Shown: positions 49,010 to 60,631, numbered from the stretch's first letter. The stretch: 64,000 nt of DNA from Macrotis lagotis (GCF_037893015.1 NC_133660.1:168022363-168086362), one strand, 5' to 3'. Numbers and translations are program-made. Notes: generated by a model not told the origin, from the letters alone.

Positions 49010-49290
49010 TCTGCAGACCACTAATTGATAACCTCTGACACAATTCAACAGATTCCAGAAAAATATTCCTTTTACAAAGATAGCTGGGAAATAGTCATCC
49101 AGCTTTTGCTTAAGAATCACGAGTAAAGGGAACTCAATTGCTTCTCTAAGCAGTCCATTTCCATTCTGTTCTGAGAAAGCTCTGTTAGAAAGTTTGTTTT
49201 TTTTATTAAACATAAATTTGCTTCTCTGTAACTTCCTGTAGGTTCTACTAGATTTGATTTCTGGAGCCCAAGTGGGAGTGCCATGCAGGT
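49010..49290 (-). mobile_element. Antisense CR1/L3 3' fragment
   Basis: 'ccagcttttgcttaagaatcacgagtaaagggaactc', 'gcagtccatttccattctg' and 'cataaatttgcttctctgtaacttcc' follow the L3 3' region in reverse. Confidence 0.6.
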
Positions 49291-49389
49291 TTCAGGGGAT
49301 AGGTTGCAGGAACACAATGCAAGTTCAGAGAATACCAAGTGATTTTACTTAGCCAGAACATGGTCACAAAGAGGAGTAATATTTGATAA

Positions 49390-49965
49390 GGTAAGTTGGA
49401 GTCAAATTGTAACTAAACCACTGGTTGAGAAAACTAAAGAGATGCCAAAGGTTTCTGAGGAGGTAGATGATATAGGAAGACTCATGCTTTTGGTATCTCT
49501 GTGGAGGATGGATTGGAGGGGAAAGTCTGGAAACAGGTAGTCCAACAAGAAGGCTATTGCAATAGTTTTAGTAGAGAAGTGAAAAATAATAAAGACCTGA
49601 ACTATTATCCTGGAGGCATACTTGTAGAGAAAGGAAAGACTATTCAAGGTATTAAGATGGAATTGAGACTTGGCAATTGATTAGATTTGGAGGGTGAGAG
49701 AAAGAAGAGTCAAAGATAAATCATGATTTGTCAATAAAGAAGGATGGCAACATGCTTAACAGAAACAGGGAAGTTTGGAGGAGCAAAGGATTTGGAGCAA
49801 AATGATTTTTCTTTTGATCATAATGAGTTTGAGAGGTCTAGATCTATAGCACCTAAATAGTGATGCAGGATGGAGTTTAGGTAAGAGATCTGTTAGGCTG
49901 GATATATATTCATAAGATTTTTCTATTTAGCTCAATTTTTGGAAAATTAAAAAGGAGTGGGCAGA
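49390..49965 (+). repeat. Ancient mammal-wide interspersed repeat, 5' half of the 10560 family
   Basis: 'aaggctattgcaatagttttag', 'gacttggcaattgattagatttgg', 'aacagaaacagggaagtttgg' and 'gatcataatgagtttgagagg' occur in the order of that family's upstream part. No coding frame. Confidence 0.5.
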
Positions 49966-49969
49966 GATG

Positions 49970-51695
49970 CTGTCATTCTGACCTAAGTAGGTTATTCAAT
50001 TTAATATATTTTTAAATTTCTTCAACTTAATTATGAATGTTCTACTGCAATTACTTAATCAAGGCATTCCTTTAGAAATCATTCTTTAAAAGACAGTGTG
50101 ATGTTTTTGTCACTGAAAAAGGGTTGAGATTTAGAGACAAACCCTGAATAGGTTTAATTTCACTAAGTACTTCTTTATTTACCTCTCAAGACAAACAATG
50201 ATAGGGTATTAGGTACAATAGTTACATCAAATTCTTGCATGGATAATGAGGAAACCAGAGATATTTGAATTAATATATCTATTTTTGATTTTAATATTTT
50301 AATACATTGATACTAGTAATTTAATGATTGTGGATACTCTTGCCACCAATGTAGGTCAAAATATCTCTGATTTAGTAGATGATAGTCTTGAAGTATTCTA
50401 TGAGCAAAGGTTCATCACAACATGATAAATATGATCATTAGTCTCTCAAATTTAACATAGATATTTTTAGGAGATCAATCAATCAATCAATCATAAACAT
50501 TTATTAAGACTCTACTATATGCCAGGTCTTATGTATTTTAAATTTAATTCATTCAAACTTTTGGTCTGCTAACTATGATTTTCTGGTAGGCCTAGTGAGA
50601 CTTTCCAGAGCTTGTTGGCAAAAATTTAAAGACTGCAGGTTTATTGCTATGCCATGAAAGTTATTTTTACAATGTAAAAAAGAAAATTACTGTCTAATTT
50701 TATTTTTAACTTTTCAATTATAAAATCTGATATATAGAAAAGGTATTAAATTTAAAGTAAGCTTCTTACATACAAATAATACATCAAATAATATAAGTTC
50801 ACAAATAAATACATTTTATGGGTATGTGTGCCTAAGCATATATCTATGTACATATTTGGTTTTGAATATATACACATACCTTTGTTACAAAATAAAATTG
50901 GTTTACTTTGTTGCTTTGTTTTCTTCTACTTAAATAAAATGATTTTGGACTCTTCACTTTTGAGTATTTTCTTCTTTTCAGCAAATACTATGGTGTTAAT
51001 AATAAATATATCATTAGCACATTGTAGAGATTTTAATTGAACACAAAATAACCTAGACTCTTTATTTTCCCCAGAATAAGTCTTATCTCCAATGGTTCAG
51101 ATCTAATGCAGAGTCTTCTGAGTTTTCCCTATGTCCTCAGTTATTCCTAATTCTCTCATTCAAGTACGTTCTATATTTCCAGAAGGGATACAACTTGCCT
51201 TTCTTTTTCTTTCTTTTCTTTTTTTTATCATTTCAAACAGTTGGAAATAAAGTAAAATAAAAACTTAAGAAATGAATCAGATTTCCCCATAATGAATAAG
51301 CTTTATTTTTACTTTACTCAGCAGAATCAGGGTTCTTTACCACTCCACAGTTTTTTTTTTTTTTGGAGGAAGATAGTACATTCAAAGTCAATAGAGACAA
51401 TTGTTATAATAATTCATATAGAAAGGAAAGTAACTCTGGATCAAAATACAAGATGATTGGGGTTTTGAATCATATTATTTTACTTGGCATTATTTCAAGT
51501 TTGTCTGAAGTATCTCTAATCTTCCTTTTGAAGAACGATAAAGGCAAATGGAGGTCTTCAAAGAAAAAACTGAATGTCTATTTTGTCAGGAGAGTATTAG
51601 AGATTTTTGTTCAGAGGGAGAGAAATAGCTTCTGAGGTCTGTCTGCAAGTGAGAAAATGTACTCTTTGAGATGAAATAGGAATAGGAAAAAAAAT
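49970..51695. other. Anonymous AT-rich DNA
   Basis: A small fragment at 50475-50530 ('atcaatcaatcaatcataaacatttattaagactctactatatgccagg') resembles an L2/SINE 3' end. Otherwise nothing. Confidence 0.5.
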
Positions 51696-51699
51696 TAGA

Positions 51700-52080
51700 C
51701 TAATTTACCCAATTCTTCATGGTAACTTTCTTCTCTCAATCTCTCCTACTAACTTCTGTCTCTAAGACATTGTACATGCTCTTTTTCTAGAATAACCTTT
51801 TCCATTCTTTTTGGCAATCCAAATGCCAGTCATTCTTCCAAAGTTTAACCTCTTTCATGAAATTTCCCTTTCTCCTTTGACTCTTCTCCAGTTATCTCTA
51901 CATTGATTTTTTTCTAGCACTTATATTAGTTGCCCTCATAAAACCAACATATTATTAACAATTTATTTCTTTAACTTAGCCATGAGTTATAGTTTATTTT
52001 ATAATGAAACTCTTAAGATGCTAGAGATCAGGGAATATGTTTTTATACTTATTTTGTATTTCTATAAGTATCTCAGCCAG
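51700..52080 (+). mobile_element. L2 LINE 3' end
   Basis: 'ctctttttctagaataaccttttccattc', 'ccaaagtttaacctctttcatgaaatttccctttctcc', 'agcacttatattagttgcc' follow L2 3' order. Confidence 0.7.
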
Positions 52081-52084
52081 AGCT

Positions 52085-52560
52085 AGCAAATTTTAAATAT
52101 TAAAAATAAAAAACAAAAACAAAAAAAGAAAAGAAAGTTTGCTGTATTCAATTTGAATTCATCTGAATGAATGGTAACTTAAAAGGAATTCTTGATGATT
52201 ATTGCCATTTAGATGCCTTTCATAGCTACATGAGGGAGACAACAAAGTGAGTAAATGTAGGATGAAGGGCAGGCTTGGCTTCCTACTCACTTTTCCCTTC
52301 TTGTCTTGCCAGCCACAGAAAGGTCTTTCAGGATTCCCCTCTGGCTCTTTGGGAGTTGAGTAATGTGTACATTTTTTAAAATATTATTTCTTCACAATCA
52401 TTTTTACTCCTCTCTATCTCTCACTGGGAAATTTCACTTGCTTTTTGTTTAATTCAGCACTACATAAATATGTTGGCATGCTCTACTATTTTCATTCCTA
52501 CTGTGAAAATATTTTGCAAGCTGCAATTTCTTTAGTACTTATTTTTTTTTCAAATACATT
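52085..52560. other. Anonymous DNA
   Basis: Follows the L2 3' end. No repeat or gene recognised. Confidence 0.5.
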
Positions 52561-52564
52561 GATC

Positions 52565-52765
52565 ATAAACTTATTTTCCAAGCTGAATAGGCTTATAGGG
52601 ACAATTTTATCCATATGATTTAATTTACAGATGAGAAAATTGAGGCTCATACAAGTTAAAGTACTTGCCTAAGCTCACATAACAATATGATAATGGATTT
52701 AAGTCTAGAAAATAGGCATTCTGATTCCCAAACTCATGCTTTTCCTATTGTCTCCCATAGTCTTC
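52565..52765 (-). mobile_element. MIR-type SINE, antisense
   Basis: 'tttacagatgagaaaattgaggctcatacaagttaaagtacttgcctaagctcacataac'. Confidence 0.75.
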
Positions 52766-52782
52766 TATTAAGCAGCAAACTA

Positions 52783-52978
52783 AAGGAAGTACAGAGCACT
52801 GACTTTTGAGTCAGGAAAACCTGAATTCAAATTCAGTCACTTACTAGCTGTGTGACTCTGGGCAAGTCACTTAACTTTTGTTTGTCTAAATCACTGGAGA
52901 AGGAAAAGGAAAAACCATTCCAGTATCTTGGTCAAGAAAATCATGAAGAGTCTGACATGAGTGAACAATGACAAAGAA
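52783..52978 (+). mobile_element. MAR1-type SINE
   Basis: 'gagtcaggaaaacctgaattcaaa', 'ctagctgtgtgactctgggcaagtcacttaac', 'ctggagaaggaaaaggaaaaaccattccag'. The tail is degenerate. Confidence 0.88.
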
Positions 52979-53139
52979 AATACACTGACACTGTCTTTGA
53001 AAGGAAGGACAAATACAGGGGATAACATGCTAGATTAGAATTCACATGATTAAAATGAATAAATATCTACTAAGAACATCTGTATAAAGAGAAATGATTT
53101 ATATAACAACAAATTTAGCCAGCCTAGCTGTCAGATAAT

Positions 53140-53530
53140 TTGGACTTAGAAGCAGCATAGCAAGTCATAATGGATAGCATGCTGGATTTGGACTCTAAAT
53201 TTTATAAGTATATATGAAAATTATATATTTCTATATTATGAACAATATATCTCTATATATCTAAAGCATATAAATACATTTGTCCATTTGCAAATATTAT
53301 GTATAATATATTTTTATATAAATTATATAATTTTGTAAACCATTCTGTAAATATTAGCAATTGTTATTATTTGATATTTAATGCAGTTCTCTCACCAGTC
53401 AAATCCCTGGTCTTTGAAGTATTGATATGACTAAGCAAGTCCCTTCCTTTCAGGTTCCTCATTAAAAGGAGGTAGTTGGGTTAAATGTACACTAAGATAC
53501 CTCTAGGTTTCCATCCTATGAATAAACTGT
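53140..53530 (+). mobile_element. SINE/MIR remnant split by AT-rich expansion
   Basis: Head-like 'aatggatagcatgctggatttggactctaaa' (53168-53199), an AT-rich interval, then 'ttcaggttcctcattaaaaggaggtagttgggttaaatg' (53449-53487). Confidence 0.4.
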
Positions 53531-53624
53531 GTGAGTAATATAAGATTTTGTAATCTGCAAATAAATGCTTTGTATTCTTTATTTGGTCTTTCCTATGGAC
53601 CTTTATTTTTGCATAGGTAAAAGT

Positions 53625-53860
53625 GAAGTCAATGAAGGTCAACCTGAATTCAAATACAGCCTCAGGTACTTATTTGCTGTGTGACTCTGACCAAGTCATT
53701 TAACTAACTCATTTCCTCATTTATAAAATAAGGATAATAACAGTAATATCTCCCAGGGTTGTGAGGATTAAATGAGATAATATTTGTAAAACGCTTAGCA
53801 ATGCCTTTTATGTTGTAGGTACTATATAAATGTTCATTATTTTCTCTTGTTATCACTAAT
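53625..53860 (+). mobile_element. MIR-type SINE
   Basis: 'tgctgtgtgactctgaccaagtcatttaac', 'cctcatttataaaataaggataataac', 'gggttgtgaggattaaatgagataatatttgtaaaacgcttagc'. Well preserved. Confidence 0.85.
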
Positions 53861-53864
53861 AAAA

Positions 53865-54365
53865 ATTCCATTATTATTATTATTATCACAATCTGTAGCC
53901 TGGTCCTTCCTGCACATGAAATTAAAACCTTTATCTGTATCCTTAGTGCTTTGGACAGTGACTAAGAACACTTTAGGTTTCAATCGTTGTTTGATCAGTT
54001 GATTTTAATTGAATTGAGTTTTGAAATCACACTATTTATTTACATAAGTAAGTATACAATGACTTCTCATCCATCTCAGTTGATGTTTAAAATCTAAAAT
54101 GAGAATTCGGATCATAAGACTATTTGCAAAGGATGAAAACAATATTTTGTGTTTGCACATTTTTAAAAGAACATCCTTCCTTTATATTCACTCTAAGGTG
54201 TGTTTGCCTCAGGGACATTCTGCATCTGTGTCTGTCAGGTCTGATTGACTCAAGGAGAGTAGTGCAGGGCATTAGCCTGAAGGATAGGCTCTAGAAGTGT
54301 TCTGTGGGACAACTTGGGAGATCAATGAAATGTCTCATCTCCTGGATGCCTTCAGATTATATCTC
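53865..54365. other. Anonymous DNA
   Basis: 54190-54330 is less AT-rich and unique-looking. No coding frame. Confidence 0.5.
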
Positions 54366-54369
54366 AATT

Positions 54370-54460
54370 AATTTATTCAGCAGTCTTTTATTTAATGTTC
54401 AGCTCTGTACTGAGAATCTTGCTAGGCACTATGGGTAGAGAAAAAGAAATAGAATAAGAG
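54370..54460 (+). mobile_element. L2/MIR-like 3' fragment
   Basis: 'atttattcagcagtcttttatttaatgttcagctctgtactgagaatcttgctaggcactatggg'. Confidence 0.45.
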
Positions 54461-54869
54461 AATAATAAGTAGAATTTATGTAGTAATTCTGAGGAGTGCA
54501 AAATGGCATGCATTTGGTTCTGTCAAAGTATATCACTTATTATAAGTTTTTATCACTATTTCTGGTCAAAGACGGATACTTCTTGGCTATTGTGAAGAAT
54601 GGAATGTACCCTCCTTAGACTTTGAAAGAAGACTTGCCCTGCTCTCTTTAATCCTTTTAGAATTTGAAAGGAAAATCTTGTCCTACCCTCATTAAACCAA
54701 TAAAGACTTCCATTCTCCTTTAGACTTCAAAAACAAGTACTCTCTGTGCCCTCCTGGTAACTAACCTTAAAAAAATTTTATCTCCAATCCAGAAAATAGC
54801 ATTGTAGAAAAATGGTTCTCTGCGATCAAATAATAGAATGCTCTCCAGGCAAGATTAAGGTTTTGTATT

Positions 54870-55265
54870 GGTTCTTGTCCTTCATTATCAAAGAAGACCG
54901 AAATGACATCTCTATGTTTGAGACAATTTACAGTGTTCCAACTGTGGCTGATCAGACCAATAGGACCTCAGAATGCTCTACCACAGGTTGGCACAAATAG
55001 TCCATGTGAACACCTGCAGTGGGTCCTCTAAACTCATAGATGTTATATTTCTTTGAGCTGCTTCAATTTTGCCTTCCTCATAGAGCACAGTCCCCTCACT
55101 GATGAGGACATGCCAAGCTGGGTGGTCCTGTGCCAGTGTCTCTCATGCTGTACAAGCAATTCTAAAGTTCTTCAAGAAATCCTTCAGGGTGTCTCTGTAT
55201 TGCTTCTTTGGACCCCTTATGATCCCTGGTCCTGTATGAGTTCCACTCTTGTTATGTATACTGTT
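54870..55265 (-). mobile_element. 3'-end copy of the same RT-bearing LINE family
   Basis: 'gttcttgtccttcattatcaaagaagacc' then 'aatgacatctctatgtttgag', 'ggcacaaatagtccat' and 'ctgatgaggacatgcca' parallel 11255-11600 with many substitutions. Both copies begin at the same point, as expected for 5'-truncated insertions sharing a 3' end. Confidence 0.75.
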
Positions 55266-55471
55266 TCCCTTGCCCTTGTTACTTTATAAATTTTCTGATC
55301 TCCTTCAGCTTGGGGAGATAATTCTTAGATGGTCTCTATTACTTACTGGTGGTGAATAAATCCCAGAGAATAAAGCTTCATGTCTTATCTTTGTTCATTA
55401 TTGTTGTCATGTTATTTAACTCTAGGGTTTTAAGGTCCTTAATTTTGACAGCTCTTATAACAACCCTATGA

Positions 55472-55630
55472 GGGGGGTGGCTAGGTGGCGCAGTTGATAA
55501 AGCATAGGCCCTGGAGTCAGGAGTACCTGGGTTCAAATCCAGTCTCAAACACTTAATAATTACCTAGCTGTGTGGCCTTGGGCAAGCCACTTAACCCCAT
55601 TTGCCTTGCAAAAGAAACCTAAAAACCCCC
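55472..55630 (+). mobile_element. CORE-SINE
   Basis: Near-consensus copy with an exact 10-bp TSD aaccctatga (55462-55471 and 55631-55640). Confidence 0.95.
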
Positions 55631-55649
55631 AACCCTATGAAGTATTATT

Positions 55650-55800
55650 ATTGTTGTTTTTATTTTCATTTTAAAGATGAGTGAACTGGAGTTTATAGTT
55701 GTTAAGTGACTTATTCAAGTCATTTGTCTGAGGCAGGATTTGTTCTCATATCTTCCTGTTTGAAAATCCAGAACTATATCTGCTTTACTACCCAGCTGGA
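55650..55800 (-). mobile_element. MIR-type SINE, antisense
   Basis: 'cattttaaagatgagtgaactggagtttatagttgttaagtgacttattcaagtca', then 'gaggcaggatttg'. Confidence 0.65.
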
Positions 55801-56285
55801 AAACAGAGCTTGCTTTTTGGAAATATGCAGCCTAGCAGGGTCAGCATTGCATATACACATCATTAAAAATGGTTCAGAGTAAGATCCTACCTCAGGTTCT
55901 AAAATACACAAGACATTGTATTTCTCATCCTCATTTTACAGAGAAAGCACCTGAGGTCAGCAGAGGTTAGATGACTTGTTAGTCATTTTTTACTTTGTAG
56001 GTTAAAAGTACCCCTTTTTGGTGGAGCCAAGATGGCAACAGGAGAAGAGCCTTTCCTAGGTGTTCTTTCCATAATATTTCAAAAACCTTAAAATTATGAC
56101 TCTAACTAAATTTTCAAGAGACAGAACCCATAGAAAGATCCAGTGAGGCAATTCTCCAGACCAAGTTAACCTGGAAAACAGTGGAAAGGCTCCGCTCCAT
56201 AGGGTTAGAGTGGCAGCCTGCCAGAGTAAAAAAAACTTCAGCTTTCCGGAGGCAGCCTTAGGCCTCCTGGGAGCTGTGGCTCATG

Positions 56286-56299
56286 GCAGCAGGGGGCAG
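56286..56299 (+). promoter_or_regulatory. CTCF-like motif in half-L1 5'UTR
   Basis: gcagcagggggcag matches the CTCF core CCASYAGRKGGCRS at 13 of 14 positions. Motif only; no occupancy evidence. Confidence 0.4.
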
Positions 56300-56734
56300 T
56301 TTCCTGATCTACACCCTGAGGAGCACCGGACACAACTTGGAGGATCAGGGTGGTTGTGGCAGTCAGTGAGGTCAACTTAGCAGTGGTCACAGCAGCCCAG
56401 ATACAGGAAATGGAAGCAGGCATGGAGCCCACAAGCAGGAGGCAACTGAGCCCTGAGTGCTCAGCCCATCGAAGGTAGGGGAGACATCCAAGGTCTGTCC
56501 TCTGTTCCTAGAATAGGACTCTGACATTCAGATCCTGATTGCAGTCTAGGCCCCCAATAGAACAGCCCCCCCCACCTCAGCCCCATGGCAGAGTGGTGCT
56601 CTTGTGGTCATTCACAGACCGGGGGGGACGTCAGAGCCTCACACACTGAGATCCTTGTTGGGGGGGGGGGCGGTGTCTTAATAATACTCAAAAAACTCAG
56701 GAAGCACTCCAAAACAAGGCACAGGCTGGGAGAA

Positions 56735-57990
56735 ATGGGTAAACAGAGAAAAAAGAGGAATACCAGTGAGAAATACATTGCCTATGATCCCAAGAAGGAT
56801 AAAAATACTCAATCTGAAGATGAGGAAGTACAAGATCCTGTATCTAAAGACTCTAAGAAAAACATAAGTTAGGCTCAGGCAATGACAGAGCTCATAAAAG
56901 ATTTTGAAAATCAAGTAAGGGAGATAGAAGAAAAATTGGGAAAAGAAATGAGAGAGATGCAGGAAAAGCATGAAAATGAAGTCAGAAGCTTAGTCAAGGA
57001 GATCCAAAAAAAAATGCTGAAGAAAATAAATGTTAGAAACCAGCATAGGTCAAATGGATAAAACAGTTTAAAAAAAAGTTATTTCAATTTGGATCAGTAT
57101 ACAACATGGAGACAATGTAAAGACTGACAAATTGCTTTCTGTGGGGGGGGTGGGGGGAGGGAAGTAAGATTAGGGGGAAAAATTGTAAAATTCAAAATAA
57201 ATAAAATCTTTAATAAAATAAGGGAAAAAAATTATTAAGAAGAAAAATGCTTGAAAAGGCAGGATTGGCCAGATGGAAAAGGAGAGAAGAAAACTGTCTG
57301 AGGAAAACAAATCCCTCAGATGTAGAATGGAGCTAAAGGAAGTTGATGACCTTACAAGAAGTTAAGATACAATACTTCAACACCAAAAGAATGAAAAATT
57401 AGAAGAAAATGTGAAATATCTCATTTAAAAAAACAACTGATCTAGAAAACAAATTCAGGAAAGATAATTTGAAAATTATTGGGATAACTGAAAGGCATGA
57501 TCAAGAAAGATCCTTGACCTCATTTTTAAAGAATTCCTACAGGAATATTGCCCAGATATCCTAGAAGCAGAAGGCAGATAGAAATTGAGAAAATCCACCA
57601 ATGTCCCCCAGAAAGAGACCCCCCCTCTCCAAAAAAAACTTCCCCAGGAATATTATAGCCAAGTGCCAGAACTCCCTAATCAAAGAGAAAATATTACAGC
57701 CAGAAGGACACAATTCAAATACCATGGCACTGCAGTCAGGATCACACAGGACTCAGCAACAACTATATTAAGAGCTTGTAAGGCTTGGAATATAATATCC
57801 TGGAAGTTAAAAGAGCTTGAAATGCAACCAAGAATCAATACCCAGCAAAACTGAACATCCTCTTCCAGAGGAAAAGATGGACTTTCATTGAACCAGGGGA
57901 ATTTCAATTGTTCCTGTTGAAATAACCAGAGCTGAACAGAAAGTTTGACTTTCAAGTACATCAGGTAAAGTATAGAGAGTGGAGGAGAAG
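56735..57990 (+). pseudogene. Degenerate L1 ORF1 (nucleic-acid chaperone) in half-L1
   Basis: ORF1p is the RNA-binding trimeric chaperone of L1 RNPs. The start is ATG 56735 (MGKQRKKRNTSEKYIAYDPK). A TAG at 56870-56872 interrupts it, and the same frame continues through the coiled coil to about 57059. A nested L1 3' fragment follows (57084-57224). The RRM region begins near 57460 (DNLKIIGITERHD) and the C-terminal domain continues in another frame to about 57990. Not translatable as it stands. Confidence 0.75.
57084..57224 (+). mobile_element. Nested 5'-truncated L1 3'UTR fragment
   Basis: 'ttcaatttggatcagtatacaacatgg', a G-rich run, 'ggagggaagtaagattaggggg', then 'aaataaataaaatcttt'. This is the same 3' end as the minus-strand L1 at 59232. 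The flanks 'aaaaaaagttatt' and 'aaaaaaattatt' look like a slightly decayed TSD. It interrupts ORF1 of the half-L1, so it arrived later. Confidence 0.75.
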
Positions 57991-58479
57991 GGTAAAATAT
58001 AAGGAACTTAATGATGATGAACTTCATGTATTCCTGCACAGAAAAATGATACTGATAATACTCATATGAAACCTCTCATCTAATAGAGCAGGTAGAATGA
58101 ACTATATAGATGATGCACAGGAGAAAGCTGAATTTGAATATAATATATTGTAAAAATGGAGTCAATGGCTAAAAGGGAAATCTACTCGGAGTAAGAGAAA
58201 GGAGAGGGGGAAATAGGTTAAGATATTTAATATGAAAGATTTTTTTTATTTTATTGCAATGAGCTATTGCAATGATATGGAAGGAGGGGAAGGTGAGGGG
58301 GAATGAGGGAACTTTCACTCTCATCAGGGGTGGCTCAGAGAGGAAACAGCATATACACTTAATGGAGTATAGACATCTAAAGTTAAAAGGAGAAAAGGGG
58401 GAAAGGGGTAAGGGTATGGATGTGGGTAATAGAGGAGAGGGTGGATCATGGGGGAGAATGGTCAGATATAACACATTTT

Positions 58480-58628
58480 CTTTTTTACTTCTTGCAAGGG
58501 ACTGGGATTGGATGGCCTGTTCAGGACCATGGGACCTGGTGGTTTTCTGGGTCTCAGGGGTGGTACGTGGGCTCGGGGCCTCTTGGCCCCAGGGCTGGTG
58601 ATTAGTCCACTGCACCACTCAGCTACTC
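58480..58628 (-). repeat. Antisense tRNA-like SINE module inside half-L1 3'UTR
   Basis: Read on the minus strand, 'gtagctgagtggtgcagtgg' resembles a pol III A box and tRNA-derived SINE head. It is followed by '..ccctggggccaag..' and ends in an A-rich stretch (aagtaaaaaagaaaatgtg). The same module lies at the same relative place in the other half-L1 copy (about 3496-3650), so it belongs to the family and is not a private insertion. Confidence 0.55.
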
Positions 58629-59499
58629 TACAGCACATTTTACAAGTGGGACAGAGTGAAAGAAGAGAAAAAAATATATTATATGGTAGTGGGGAGGTTT
58701 GGATAGGTGGAATTATGATCAGCAACAACAATGGTACAAAAGCATGGAAGTAGCTTTTGTGATGTACTTATCATAAAGAATGTGATCCACCCAAAACACA
58801 GCTGGTGGTAATGGAAAAAAAGTACCCCTTTTAATACCAAACAGGTATAAATAGCAAAGTCAGGATTCAAATTCAGGAAATCTTATTTTAAACTGAGCTC
58901 ACTTTCTCCCATAGCATATTGCCCCCTGTCTACCGGGCAATATATAATGAATATGAATTGACATTTTGCATATAAAAATACAGGTAAAGAAGAATGTTCA
59001 TATGTATATGTGATAAGGAATGATCAATCATATAATGTTAATCAGAGAAGTCTGAAGAAAGTGTTTTCCTCCCACCCTCCCCTTACCCTTAAAGCATTTA
59101 CTTTATTATTTCACTGATGTGCTTTCTCATAAATATCTAGAGAGATAAGATTAGGGGTGGTGAATTAATTCCCTTAAGAATATTTCCCAAATTATTTTAT
59201 ATCTATAGCATTTAATTTTATCTTGATCTAATTTTTTTCTGAAGATTTTATTTATTTTGAGTTTTATACTTTTTCCCCTAATCTTGCTTCCCTCCCCCAC
59301 CACCACTGAAGGCACTTTGCCTCTATACATTGTTTCCATGGTATACATTGATCCAAATTGAATATGATGAGAAAGAAATCATATCCTTAAGGGAGAAAAA
59401 TAAAGTATAAGAGATACAAAATTACATAATAAGATAATGTGTTTTTTTTCTAAATGGAAGGTAATAGTCTTTGGTCTTTATTCAAACTCCACAATTCTT

Positions 59500-60100
59500 T
59501 CTCTGGTTTCCTCCAGAAGTCTATCATATCTAGGTTTTCTAACAATCATTTGCCTCCTTAACTTCTTTTTTTGTTTAATGCTATGATTTGATTTATCTAA
59601 ATCTGACAGTGGGAGGTTGAGGTCTACAACTAATAGAGTTTTGCTGTCTATATCTTCCTGTAGTTTTTCAGATTCTCCTCTAAGAATTTAGATGCTATAC
59701 CAATGGGTGCATACATATTCAGTAATGAAATCACTTTATTGTCTATAATACCTTTTAGGAGGATATAGTTTCCTTCCTTATCTCTTTTAATGAGAACTAT
59801 TTGGCAGCTGCTTTGTCTGAGATAAGGATTGTTACCCCTGCTTTTTTCACTTCAGCTTAAGCAAAATATATTTTGCTCCAATCTTTTACTTTTACTCTAT
59901 ATGTATCTCTCTGCTTCAAATGAGTTTCTTGTAAGCAGCATATTGTAGGATTCTGTTTTTTAATCCACTCTGCTATTTGCTTACATTTTTAAGGTAGGAA
60001 TTCATCGCATTCACATTTACTAACTCTTTATTGTCCTCCATGCTATCTTCCCTCTGATTGTATTTTTCACCAATTCCCCAGTATTTTGTTTCTGAATATT
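59500..60100 (-). pseudogene. L1 ORF2 endonuclease-domain remnant
   Basis: The antisense text matches the apurinic-like endonuclease N-terminus of L1 ORF2. Landmarks are 'gaattcatcgcattcacatttactaactc' antisense to the N-terminal TLNVNGL-type motif, then 'aatcctacaatatgctgcttacaagaaactcattt' and 'atatgtatgcacccattggtatagc' in sense. It is cut off before the RT. Confidence 0.75.
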
Positions 60101-60631
60101 GCCAACTTCAGTGTGTTTGCCCTCCTATATCCACCCCTCCCCTTTCTTTCCCCTTTCCCTTTTTTTCCTTTTTCCTTCCCTTCCTTCTGTAAGTTCCCCT
60201 TTTTCTCCCTTTCCCTGTCTTCATCCCCCTCCCCTTTTCCCCTTTTAATACTTTAAAGGTAAAATGTTTCTTAAGTTAACTGAATGTGTAAGTTAACTTT
60301 AAACCAAGTCTGATGGGTGGAGGATTCATATGTTTCTCATCTTCTACCTTCTTCCCCTTTATTACAATGGGTCTATTGTACCTCTTTATGTAACGATATT
60401 TACCCCATTCAATCCCCTTCCATCCTCCCATCTCCTTCCTGTCCCCCATTTTTAAGGAGGTAATGTTTTTAAATCATTCTATCTCAGTCATAGAAAATCA
60501 TGAGTATCTAACACTTCTGGCTAAGCATATTCTCTCTAATAAGAGTTACAATTCTCAAGAGTTATGAGAATCTTTTTCCCATACTAGGATATAGCCAATT
60601 TCATCTTATTGGATAGCAGTTTTTTTTCTCT

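Larger units (their letters stand above)
56019..58817 (+). mobile_element. Full-length half-L1 (HAL1-like) retrotransposon
   Basis: A complete insertion flanked by an exact 15-bp TSD aaaagtacccctttt (56004-56018 and 58818-58832). It starts with 'ggtggagccaagatgg', an L1-type 5' end, and ends in a short A-tail. The 5'UTR runs to about 56734. An ORF1-like frame starts at ATG 56735: a lysine-rich N-terminus, then a coiled-coil stretch (KDFENQVREIEEKLGKEMRE), then an RRM/CTD portion with FKYHGTAVRITQD near 57715. Stops and frameshifts disable it, including a TAG at 56870. No ORF2 (endonuclease/RT) sequence follows; the element goes straight to a 3'UTR of about 0.8 kb. That layout matches the non-autonomous HAL1 type. 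It inserted into an older MIR. Confidence 0.85.
55915..58935 (-). mobile_element. Antisense MIR split by the half-L1
   Basis: The left part (55915-56018) has 'catcctcattttacagagaaagcacctgaggtcag' and the right part (58833-58935) 'agtcaggattcaaattcagg'. Together they make one MIR. Everything from 56019 to 58832 is the half-L1 plus one copy of the duplicated target. Confidence 0.65.

Noticed and set aside
56585..56734. Upstream extension of the half-L1 ORF1 (MAEWCSCGHSQ...)
   Set aside because: The G-run and lack of ORF1-like sequence mark this as 5'UTR. The ATG at 56735 fits the L1 ORF1 N-terminus better.
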